64,000 bases of DNA. Origin: Bacteriovoracaceae bacterium (lineage in GTDB: Bacteria > Bdellovibrionota > Bacteriovoracia > Bacteriovoracales > Bacteriovoracaceae). Positions 23,818 to 32,213 of this stretch are shown in pieces. The stretch is taken from NCBI GenBank assembly GCA_021737405.1, contig JAIPEG010000001.1, forward strand, positions 293,137 to 357,136, given 5' to 3'. The notes under the pieces were generated by a model, which saw only the letters and a program-made list of their open reading frames with translations, was not told the DNA's origin and did no database searches. Numbering within the stretch: the stretch's first letter is position 1; each line of letters starts with the position of its first letter. The position numbers were made by a program, and so were the translations under genes.

Positions 23818-26800
23818 TCAATTTTCATTCCGACAAATTTGCTCAAATTCACACTGAGGACAATGATTTAGGTTAAGAGTATCCGGTCTAGAGAGTAAGG
23901 CCCATTTCTCGAATAGTTGATCTTCTAAATCACTAAGCTGGTAAGTTTCAATAAAATTTTGCTTCTCGTCGATAAACGATAAAATTAGACTGACTTTTAT
24001 ATTGGTTTCTCGATTTTTTAAAAGGGCATATGCATAGGTCTTTAGCTGCATCCAGTATGAGGACAGGTCTTTTCCGTGGGAGCGTCCTGTTTTAAAGTCC
24101 CAAATTTCTAGTCTATCCGGTCCATCAATAACAAGATCCGGTGTGCCTGAGATCATTTGCCCGAAAAGAGAAAATTTTATCGGCTCTTCACTAATAAATT
24201 TATTGCCTTCTTTATAAGGCCTTAATTCGCCCAATACCCAACTAATTCCATCAAGCGCTTTTTGATCAAGATCGAGATCATTAGGGAGAATAAAATTCCT
24301 CTTTAAAGCAAATTCAATTGCCCCATGTACGGCAGTTCCTCTACTTGCCCAAAAATCACTACTAACAGAATTAAAAACTTCGTCACCTTCTTCAACCACT
24401 TCAGATACTTTTTCTTCTAGAAATTCTTGAGATTCACTTTTTTTATAAGAATGAGTCTTCTCAATATCCTCTGGTGATATTTTTAATACATTTTTTAAGA
24501 AAAACTTTCGAGGACACTGGGCCAAAGTGGCGAACCTTGTCACACTTAACTCAGCTCCAATTCCAAGATTCAAAGACTCTTTTGTATGATCAAAGTCAAT
24601 GCCAAGAGAATCTTGGTGATATATTGGTCTATTCAAATCAAGTCTTTCATTCTTGGGGATCAACTCCTCAAGCTGAAGCTGACTTGAACTGATAGAGATC
24701 TCTTCAGTTGAAGCCATTTCACTAGCACTTAAGTCATTTTCCCAAGTTCGAATTCCCTCGATCCAGCTATTCTTTGAAAATGAAGCTGGCTTATCTTTAA
24801 AGTTAATATCCACCCAAACAATGGTATTCACGGCCCTAGTTGTGGCCACATAAAAAAGCCTCTTAAATTCTGAAAAACTCTTTGATTTACTTAATTCATT
24901 TTCATAAATAAGTGTTGGCGATAAGTAAGTCGAAGATTTCGAAAAGCCTTCTAGCCACTTGTAGCTAAAGGGTAGTTTCCCAAAGTATCCGGAATCCCCC
25001 TTGGAAACACCATTCGTATGAATTCCACCTAATATGATCTTAGAAAACTCAAGCCCCTTTGAAGCGTGAGTCGTCATGATTTTTATCCTTTGAGCATTAG
25101 CACCGTATTGAAAATCTAATGAATAATTACCCCTTAGAAATCCAGAGGCAAACTCAAAAACGAGATCAGCATTATCTTCACTTAAAACATTCAATGCATT
25201 AATAATTGGCCAGTTATAGCTTAAATTTGAAGAGCTAAGACCTAAACTCCACAGAAACCTTTTAAAGGCCCCCATAAGCCCGAATGTTTTATAAGTGGAC
25301 AACTGGTCTGTTAATTCTTCAATTGAATAATCTTTACCAAGATTAAGAAACTTCAGGATGTGCCCAATAACAAGCGTTGATCTTTGCAACTCATCATTTT
25401 GATTTTTGAAGCTACAGGCCCTTGAAAACTCTAAATATAGACAGATAAGCGGGTCTTCCTTGAGTTCGACTTTTACCTGACAGGTGAAGCCTATCTGCTC
25501 TTCGATTAACTTTTTAACGAGGAACTTGGAAGGGGAGAGCTTTCGATACAAAATGCATGTCTCTTCATCAGACTGCTTAATATTTTCAAAGAGCACACAG
25601 GCTTCGATATAGTTAAGCTCAGTTGGTAACAAACTTTTGGTTTTATCATCTACTGAATCTACGTTTACTTGAAGTTTATTTAAAAAGCCTCCGTCGGCTT
25701 TCCCTTCTGGAACGGTTTGGTTGACCATCGGCACAGAATAACTGTCCTCTCCTACATACTCTTTCCCGAGAGGTAGTAAGCTTGTAAAGAGTGAATTGTT
25801 AAAATTAATGATTTTAGATTGTGATCGATAATTATTTTTTAATGATAAATTTTGATAAGTTGTTTTCTCCGCCTCTTTAAATACACCGAGCTCACCACCA
25901 CGAAACCCATAGATAGCTTGTTTCACATCACCGACTGTGAATACTTTTTTCATGTCGTTCGATAAAATCTTCCTAATGATATCGAATTGCACTCTACTTG
26001 TGTCTTGAAATTCATCTACAATAAAATATTGGTATGTTTCTTGGATTTTATTCGCAATATCCTTATCCTGTATGGCTTTTGAACAATAGAATTCTAAATC
26101 CGTAAATGTAAGACCATTGTCTCCCAAGTAATTATTCTCTACAAAGTGATAGATTTCATGAATGATCTCGCCCCAGGACTGGTATTTTTCAAAGTTATCT
26201 TTAAGCACATTGAAGTCTGGAAGATATTTTTTACAAAAATCTCTTAGGTCCTTAGCAATTTGAATCACCCTGATAGCTTCTGCTGGTGCAGTCTTCTTAC
26301 TAGCAGAGGGAAAGCGACTGTAAGAGCTAAACAAAGCATCAGCATTATTTAAAAAACTAAAGACATCTTCGCGATCTCTTGCAATCTTTGAAAATTCTTC
26401 CAAAAACTCAAACCACTTAGGAGCCTTCTTCGCACTAGGATCAACATCAGAAAGAGAAAATTTAAATTCATCAAAACTAACACCTGAAAAAACTTCAAAT
26501 GCCATCTCAATTTTTTCGACCTCTTTGTGTATACCTTCATGTTTAGGGTTAAAATTTGACCACAAAACCCTTAAATCTGTATCTGAAAAAATTTCGCGGA
26601 AGTTATTATTCAAGGACTTTTTATTTAAAACTAAACTTTCAAGATGATCCCTCTTTATTCTTTCTCTATTTTTTTCAAACCAAAGGGAAATTAGGCCATC
26701 TATTTTATTTGCAAACTCGACCTCTCCGATCATTTCCTCGTGACCAGTAAAGCCTGGAATATACCCTTGAAGAATTAGACGATAACAGAATCCATGAATG

Positions 26801-27177
26801 GTACCAACATAAAGGTAATTTATGGCCCTCTCAGCTTCCTCCCAATAAAACTCCGAAAATTCCTCTAGGCCTTCCTTAGAACGTGCTCTTCCTAGCTGAA
26901 TCCTCTTTAACAACCTAAGAGACAACTCTCCCGCCGCTTTTTTGGTAAATGTCATTAAAACAATTTGAGAAAAATAGTCTCGCAACTCGTTTGCAAAAGC
27001 TTCTTTATCTAATTTTTGATTTGCCTTAACAAACTCGTTAAAAAGAAAAATAATATGCTCTACAAGAACAAACGTTTTTCCACTTCCAGCCCCAGCACTT
27101 AACAAAACCCCACCAAAATGCTCTATAGCCAGCTTTTGTTCATCATTTGGAGGGCGTAATTCAAGGGAATCGCTCAT
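23818..27177 (-). CDS. addA: AddA-type helicase-nuclease subunit
   Basis: A 1119-residue UvrD/RecB-like protein. The SF1 helicase core has Walker A (SAGAGSGKT, about 32-40), motif II DEFQDTS, motif III GDVKQAIYGFRGG, motif IV NNYRSQ and the later HASKGLEF and YVATTRA motifs. The C terminus is a RecB-family nuclease (GTAVHG, GTPDLVI, WDFKTG, QLKTYAY), all catalytic positions present. A cysteine in AQCPRKF together with the closing CPQCEFEQIC forms a likely Fe-S staple, unusual for the AddA side. With the next gene it resects double-strand breaks for recombination. The start overlaps the addB-like stop by four bases. Confidence 0.9.
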   Translation of the reverse strand: MSDSLELRPPNDEQKLAIEHFGGVLLSAGAGSGKTFVLVEHIIFLFNEFVKANQKLDKEAFANELRDYFSQIVLMTFTKKAAGELSLRLLKRIQLGRARSKEGLEEFSEFYWEEAERAINYLYVGTIHGFCYRLILQGYIPGFTGHEEMIGEVEFANKIDGLISLWFEKNRERIKRDHLESLVLNKKSLNNNFREIFSDTDLRVLWSNFNPKHEGIHKEVEKIEMAFEVFSGVSFDEFKFSLSDVDPSAKKAPKWFEFLEEFSKIARDREDVFSFLNNADALFSSYSRFPSASKKTAPAEAIRVIQIAKDLRDFCKKYLPDFNVLKDNFEKYQSWGEIIHEIYHFVENNYLGDNGLTFTDLEFYCSKAIQDKDIANKIQETYQYFIVDEFQDTSRVQFDIIRKILSNDMKKVFTVGDVKQAIYGFRGGELGVFKEAEKTTYQNLSLKNNYRSQSKIINFNNSLFTSLLPLGKEYVGEDSYSVPMVNQTVPEGKADGGFLNKLQVNVDSVDDKTKSLLPTELNYIEACVLFENIKQSDEETCILYRKLSPSKFLVKKLIEEQIGFTCQVKVELKEDPLICLYLEFSRACSFKNQNDELQRSTLVIGHILKFLNLGKDYSIEELTDQLSTYKTFGLMGAFKRFLWSLGLSSSNLSYNWPIINALNVLSEDNADLVFEFASGFLRGNYSLDFQYGANAQRIKIMTTHASKGLEFSKIILGGIHTNGVSKGDSGYFGKLPFSYKWLEGFSKSSTYLSPTLIYENELSKSKSFSEFKRLFYVATTRAVNTIVWVDINFKDKPASFSKNSWIEGIRTWENDLSASEMASTEEISISSSQLQLEELIPKNERLDLNRPIYHQDSLGIDFDHTKESLNLGIGAELSVTRFATLAQCPRKFFLKNVLKISPEDIEKTHSYKKSESQEFLEEKVSEVVEEGDEVFNSVSSDFWASRGTAVHGAIEFALKRNFILPNDLDLDQKALDGISWVLGELRPYKEGNKFISEEPIKFSLFGQMISGTPDLVIDGPDRLEIWDFKTGRSHGKDLSSYWMQLKTYAYALLKNRETNIKVSLILSFIDEKQNFIETYQLSDLEDQLFEKWALLSRPDTLNLNHCPQCEFEQICRNEN

Positions 27178-29627
27178 AGACTTTTCTCCCTAGTGCAAAT
27201 AGCCGCTCCCTTGCAAAAGTTACATGAAGAACTATCAAGTGGTTCTATTGAATAATCTTGCTGTTTTATTAGACGATTTTTTACAGAGTCAAAAAGAGTA
27301 TAAAAGTTTGTAAGATGCTCAGACAATTCACCTTTAAACGTTTCAAACTTTTCTATGTTGAGAAAATTTACGGAATTAAGTTTATTTTTTAAATCCGTGT
27401 CATTTGAGAAGATTACCGAATTAGGACCATCAGACAAATTTATATACCCAAAACAACTAAAAGGCGCTTCAAGACCATTTAAAAAATAGAGGTAGTACCA
27501 TAGTTGAATATAGCGTTGATTCATTATTTTATACTTATCCGGAATAGAGCCCCCCGATCTCTTAAGATCAAAGAGCATTCTTCCAAGTGTTTTTGATTCA
27601 ACAATCACGTCAGCGGAGCCGGTTCCCTCATCGTGCTCCATAGTCGTCTCAAACTTGAATAAAATATCTGAATCTAGTTCTTTTAACTTTAAAAATTCTA
27701 TAATCGTCTGTTTAGTATAAAAATAAATCTCAGCGTCAATTTCTTCTCTCAATGATTGATTATCTAGAATTTTTTGGTCAAAAGAAGAAGCAACATCATC
27801 TTCAACCATCTTATTGAAAACTTCTTCATTCCATTCATTATAATTATTCAAAAAATTCTGAACGATACGATGTTCTATCTCCCCAAGTGTTCTTGGATCT
27901 ATATTCTTTTGTTTTTCTGGTTCAACTCCAATTTTTAACACATAAGAGAAGTAATACTTTCCAGGACAATCGAGGTAGGTTTGCATTCTACTGGCACTCA
28001 GTTTCTTAGGCGGATTATAGTTACCAACGTTTTGCAAAACATTAAAGGACTTAACTCCTTCTCTCTCTTTCGGTGCCTCAATCCTTCTTATCTCTAATTG
28101 TGTATTCCCAACAATTGATGCCCAGGCTTGATCGTGTTCTAACATCCCCTCTTCGATGAGCAACTTTGTTCTAGGAAAGGTAAGGATCTCTTTTAGGTGA
28201 TGAATATAAAAAGCAAAATCAAGGCCTTGCCTACGTATTGGCCCCAAGGTAATCAGAACCTCTTGAACTTCTTTTGGATAACCAGTTGTGCCACCAACTC
28301 TTAAATCATGATTAGAATCGACGAGTAAAAAATTAGTTTTCTCCTCATCAATTTGATAAAGGTCTTTTAACGTTAAGATGTAGTTCGATACCTTCTTTAA
28401 AAGGGGTAGATTAAAGTTTCTTGGCAAATTTAATTTGATAATTTCCCAAATAATCATCATGTCAAAACTTTTCAAAATAGCATTGGCATCTGAAAGCTGT
28501 TCATAGTCTTCAAGAGTCTCAAGAAAAACTGTAACTAATTTATAATGGGTGAGATCCTTAAATGTGGAAAACTTACGGTCTCTTATCTTGTCTATTAAAA
28601 AATTATGCAATTCCCTTAATTCAATGGAATTGTCCTCGCTTAAAAGGAACTTATGAGAGATCTCTTCCTTTAAGATTTTTATCGATGTTTCGAAGTCATC
28701 ACTATTATTTTTAAAAAATAAACTCTTTTCATGACACTGTAATACGTCGACAAAACCCAAGTTTTTCTTTGGAAGAATAATGTTACCTGGTTCTTTTTCA
28801 AAAATACCTTTCAAAAGACTATTGGAGCGTCCTTTACTAAAGTGATAAGTTTCGATTACCTTTTCGGAGCTCTTTCCAGTGGCCTCCACGACCCTATCGG
28901 CTTGTGTGCCTATCCAATCGACCCAGTCCGTTGGCAACGACTGCTTGATGACGTCCTCGGCTATTGGCACAAGTACACTCGTAAATTTTCCTAGAAGTTT
29001 TATAAATTCAATCTGATTCGCAGAGAGGTGGCTAAAGCCCGTAAAAATGTAGCCCGGAATACCTTCATCACCTAATATTTCAGGATTATCTCTGCAAAAA
29101 TTATAAAGATCATAATAAGCTTGATGCTCATCAGTAATTTCTTGATTTTCTAATACCAACCAGAATGTTTTTACCGATTCAGAGACTATTGGGTGATAAC
29201 TCTCTAAAACTTGCTCCATTAAAGATTTATCTAAAGTAAACGATCTTAAATCTGTGAATAACTCAAAAGACTGATGGAAGAATGCTGAATCCTCTCCGTC
29301 AAACTTCAACTTCCAAACGGTTCCTAGAATTTTTAGTAATTCAGACTTCCTTGAAACTGATCTGTCGGGAAAGCACTTTTTAAAGAGATCACTTAAAAAC
29401 TTAGCAATCGTTGTGGTCTCAATCGCCTCTTCACCTTGACGCTCCTCTAAATTATTTCGAAAAGCATCTGCAACAGCGGGATTAGGACAAACGACCTGCC
29501 AATTCGAATTGGAGCTTAAATCAAATTTTAAGTGGGTGTTTTCTCTAATATTGTTGAACTTTATTACGCTTAATGGCAAAGTGACTCTCCCTCTATAAAA
29601 ACTATCATGAGAGAGTGAAGTTGACAT
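27174..29627 (-). CDS. addB: AddB-type nuclease subunit
   Basis: An 817-residue protein whose N-terminal two-thirds resembles an inactivated helicase scaffold: no Walker A is visible (start is WQVVCPNPAVADAF where a nucleotide loop would sit). The C-terminal ~280 residues are a PD-(D/E)XK nuclease with KKLSASRMQTYLDCP, GEIEHRIV, GSADVIV, LFDLKRSG and QLWYYLYF, framed by Fe-S cysteines (LDCPGK, then SSCNFCKGAAIC). This is the AddB plan of AddAB break-processing enzymes. It is the first gene of the two-gene operon, divergent from hslO with 45 bases between. Confidence 0.85.
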   Translation of the reverse strand: MSTSLSHDSFYRGRVTLPLSVIKFNNIRENTHLKFDLSSNSNWQVVCPNPAVADAFRNNLEERQGEEAIETTTIAKFLSDLFKKCFPDRSVSRKSELLKILGTVWKLKFDGEDSAFFHQSFELFTDLRSFTLDKSLMEQVLESYHPIVSESVKTFWLVLENQEITDEHQAYYDLYNFCRDNPEILGDEGIPGYIFTGFSHLSANQIEFIKLLGKFTSVLVPIAEDVIKQSLPTDWVDWIGTQADRVVEATGKSSEKVIETYHFSKGRSNSLLKGIFEKEPGNIILPKKNLGFVDVLQCHEKSLFFKNNSDDFETSIKILKEEISHKFLLSEDNSIELRELHNFLIDKIRDRKFSTFKDLTHYKLVTVFLETLEDYEQLSDANAILKSFDMMIIWEIIKLNLPRNFNLPLLKKVSNYILTLKDLYQIDEEKTNFLLVDSNHDLRVGGTTGYPKEVQEVLITLGPIRRQGLDFAFYIHHLKEILTFPRTKLLIEEGMLEHDQAWASIVGNTQLEIRRIEAPKEREGVKSFNVLQNVGNYNPPKKLSASRMQTYLDCPGKYYFSYVLKIGVEPEKQKNIDPRTLGEIEHRIVQNFLNNYNEWNEEVFNKMVEDDVASSFDQKILDNQSLREEIDAEIYFYTKQTIIEFLKLKELDSDILFKFETTMEHDEGTGSADVIVESKTLGRMLFDLKRSGGSIPDKYKIMNQRYIQLWYYLYFLNGLEAPFSCFGYINLSDGPNSVIFSNDTDLKNKLNSVNFLNIEKFETFKGELSEHLTNFYTLFDSVKNRLIKQQDYSIEPLDSSSCNFCKGAAICTREKSL

Positions 29628-29672
29628 CGAATTTAGGTAGAATATAGTTGAATTTTTTAAGGATTAAATATC

Positions 29673-30512
29673 GTGTTAAATAATAGTCGTCTTTTAAGTT
29701 TTCTAGATAAAAACAGTGAATTCACTCTTAATTTTGTCGAGGGTCAAAAAGTCGTCCAGGACTTGGCCTTCATTCACGATTTAAAAGGAGATGGTTTCGC
29801 TTATTTTAGGGACTCAGTTCTTTCCTTTATTCCTTTAATTACGCTTTTAAAACTTAATGAAAATCTTGGTCTTTATATTGATTCAAAAAGTCCGTATTTC
29901 CTCCTAAAGATTGAAATGTCTGAGCACGGTCACTTTAGAACACTTCTCTTACCCGAAACATTTGAAGGTTTCCCAGAAAAACTCAATGGTGAAGCTCGCT
30001 TAAGTAAAATTTCAGTGGGTCAAAGCAGCCCCTATACATCAATCATTGATATCAATGGATTGAGTTTTCTGGAAGTCGTTAACAATATCCTAAGAAGCTC
30101 TTATCAGATTAAGGGCCGAGTCATTATCAGTGAGCAATCTGACCAGGCCGCTTTCATAATGCAACTTCCGCGAAAAAATTGGGACAAAGAAGATCAAGCA
30201 GAAGCTCCAAAAGATTTTGATACTTTTATCAATGAGATTACTCCAATGCTTGAGGATCTCTTTTCTAAAGGAACCAATGAAGAATCAACTGTGGTTAAAT
30301 ACTTAGAGGATCAAGAATTCACGTTCCTAACCGGAAAAGACTTAATCTTCAAATGTAATTGTAGCTATGAGCGCATGGTATCGGGGGTTGGTAGTTTATT
30401 AAACACAACTCCAATTGATGAAATCTATAAAGATGATGATTCTATTGAGACCAGGTGTGATTATTGTAAAACCTTTTATCAAATTCCTAAGAGTGTCTTT
30501 TTAAAAAGCTAA
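29673..30512 (+). CDS. hslO: Hsp33-family redox-regulated chaperone
   Basis: A 279-residue Hsp33-like protein. The zinc/redox switch at the C terminus is visible as CNC (Cys228, Cys230) and CDYC (Cys262, Cys265), separated by the family's ERM..GVGSL segment. Under oxidative unfolding stress the cysteines form disulfides, zinc leaves, and the protein becomes a holdase. The start is GTG at 29673 with AAGGA nine bases upstream. Length is close to the family's ~290 residues. The 3' end overlaps the convergent lipoprotein gene by 12 bases. Confidence 0.85.
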   Translation: MLNNSRLLSFLDKNSEFTLNFVEGQKVVQDLAFIHDLKGDGFAYFRDSVLSFIPLITLLKLNENLGLYIDSKSPYFLLKIEMSEHGHFRTLLLPETFEGFPEKLNGEARLSKISVGQSSPYTSIIDINGLSFLEVVNNILRSSYQIKGRVIISEQSDQAAFIMQLPRKNWDKEDQAEAPKDFDTFINEITPMLEDLFSKGTNEESTVVKYLEDQEFTFLTGKDLIFKCNCSYERMVSGVGSLLNTTPIDEIYKDDDSIETRCDYCKTFYQIPKSVFLKS

Positions 30513-31508
30513 ATTTAGAATACTTTTTTCTGGCATCCAAATAAATCTTCTTAAAATATCTGATTCCTCAAATATCCCACAGAAATTTTCAGAGCCCTCA
30601 CCAAAAGACCACACATTATTTAGCAATCGCGAATTGCGATAAATGACGTGTTTGCCCTTTTTTAGGTATTCAGACCATTTACTACCCATTGTAGGAAGTT
30701 CGACCCCTCTTGCGCCGCTGGAAGTGACGACCAACAAGATAGACTTCTTTTCCGCCTCTTTTGCAAAAAAGTTTATTAAATCACTTATCTCTTTTAAGCT
30801 CTCCTTTGCCTTTAAAGTATTCTTACTTTTTAAGGCCTCCAAAAAGCTAAAGTTTCTTATGGTGAAAAAGGTCTTAGTATTTTTCTTTGTAAATTGTTGC
30901 CAAAGGCTAGTGACATTCGTTTTCATAGGCACAAAACACTCACCATTGTGACAGGACTTATCGAAATATGTCCCTGGAATTGCTACGCCCGTTGCTTCTT
31001 GGTAGTGAAATGTTGAGAAAGTTCCTTTTCCTTCCGACTGACTCCAAAGGTATGAATTTTTTAGAATATTAAAATCCCCTTCACAGGACTTTAGTTTTAA
31101 AAGAGAGTTCTCTAGAACACTTGGTCCCTCAAAAACACCAACCTCATAGCCATTATCTTGAAAATAACTCCAAACTGATTTTCTATCCAAATCTGAACAG
31201 GTTCCGTTTATTTTTTGTGACCCTAAAGTTTGTGCCAAGAAACCGTTATTAGGTGAAGGCCTTAGCTCATAGAGATTGTAACTCCAAAAAGAGCCCATGC
31301 ATGTCATTCTTTCAAATGGAATCATCTCGTCAGTAGTATCCTGATCTAGCTTTAAAAATGATAGGTGCTCTGACTCTAGCCCCGCCACCTGAAGCCAAAT
31401 GACGTGCTTTCCTTTTCTGCCAAATACATGATCCCTCGTCCCTAGTGCTTGCCTCTGAGAGCATGAATGAAGAATTAGTAGCATGAGTGACATTAAAACT
31501 ATCTTCAT
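30501..31508 (-). CDS. Lipoprotein, possibly alkaline-phosphatase-superfamily-like
   Basis: The start at 31508 is chosen over an upstream in-frame codon because it gives a clean lipoprotein signal (MKIVLMSLMLLILHSC), has GAGGAG just upstream, and overlaps the previous gene by ATGA. The resulting 335-residue lipoprotein has segments such as HVIWLQVAGLESEHLSFL and ILLVVTSSGARGVE that resemble the first and last strands of sulfatase/alkaline-phosphatase folds, but the metal-binding aspartates and histidines are not clearly there. Seven or more cysteines suggest disulfides in the periplasm. Function unknown; it is coupled to the membrane protein upstream. Confidence 0.6.
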   Translation of the reverse strand: MKIVLMSLMLLILHSCSQRQALGTRDHVFGRKGKHVIWLQVAGLESEHLSFLKLDQDTTDEMIPFERMTCMGSFWSYNLYELRPSPNNGFLAQTLGSQKINGTCSDLDRKSVWSYFQDNGYEVGVFEGPSVLENSLLKLKSCEGDFNILKNSYLWSQSEGKGTFSTFHYQEATGVAIPGTYFDKSCHNGECFVPMKTNVTSLWQQFTKKNTKTFFTIRNFSFLEALKSKNTLKAKESLKEISDLINFFAKEAEKKSILLVVTSSGARGVELPTMGSKWSEYLKKGKHVIYRNSRLLNNVWSFGEGSENFCGIFEESDILRRFIWMPEKSILNLAF

Positions 31509-32083
31509 TCGTTCTCCTCGTAGTTTAACGACAAGTTGTATCCTGCCGTAAAGGCCATCATCCACAGAAGAGGACTTAAATCAAAGATGTCTTTTAAGAA
31601 GCTAGACCAAGTCATAATAAAACTCGTAAAGGCCATAACGCTTATAAAGAAAATGGAGAAGATAACCCCAGGGCCTCTAAAGTTAATATCTCGCCAAAAA
31701 AGGGCCGGTATCAGAATACATAAAATGGCCAAAACAGCTTCCGCAAACTTTGGACCAATTAGATTTGCCATCGTGAGAAAGATAATACCAACAAGCAAAA
31801 TAATTTTGACTTCTATCCGACTCTTTTGCTCTGCTTTTAAACCACTGGTAAATCCTCCCAACAAAAGCAATAAATATCCTACAAATAATCCCCTACCCAG
31901 TGAGACGATAGGGTAATTCCCCGCTAGCGAGGGCAGGTTAAAGCTCGTATAGGCAAAACTCTGGAGACAAAGTCCTATGCTTAGGACAACGATAGGCATT
32001 TTGGAGACTGTTCTCCTCCATGAGAGAAGTCCAAGAGCAAGAGAGACAAGGGGAAATGACCACATTAAAATTACCTTAATCAA
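31505..32083 (-). CDS. Polytopic membrane protein, unknown
   Basis: A 192-residue protein with about six hydrophobic segments (residues ~4-20, 27-45, 60-78, 92-110, 113-127, 137-180) and few charged residues. I do not recognise a family. It ends in NYEENE, and its stop overlaps the start of the lipoprotein gene. The two probably form one unit: a membrane protein with a lipoprotein partner. The gene is divergent from the Fe-S oxidoreductase at 32214. Confidence 0.6.
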   Translation of the reverse strand: MIKVILMWSFPLVSLALGLLSWRRTVSKMPIVVLSIGLCLQSFAYTSFNLPSLAGNYPIVSLGRGLFVGYLLLLLGGFTSGLKAEQKSRIEVKIILLVGIIFLTMANLIGPKFAEAVLAILCILIPALFWRDINFRGPGVIFSIFFISVMAFTSFIMTWSSFLKDIFDLSPLLWMMAFTAGYNLSLNYEENE

Positions 32084-32213
32084 TAGGGCTTCCTAGCCAA
32101 TAGAATTCATAAGTGTATAAATTTCTCGTTTTATATTCCACACTTATCCACTATCCTAGTAAGTGAATCATCATTATAGCAAGAATTTATAAATGACCCC
32201 AAGGAGATAGCTC

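Noticed and set aside
31509..31565. Longer frame for the 30501-31508 lipoprotein
   Set aside because: The added residues would bury the lipoprotein signal, and the inner start has GAGGAG and an ATGA overlap.
31536..31916. 126-codon plus-strand open frame
   Set aside because: Antisense to a polytopic membrane protein; composition reflects the complementary strand of hydrophobic codons.
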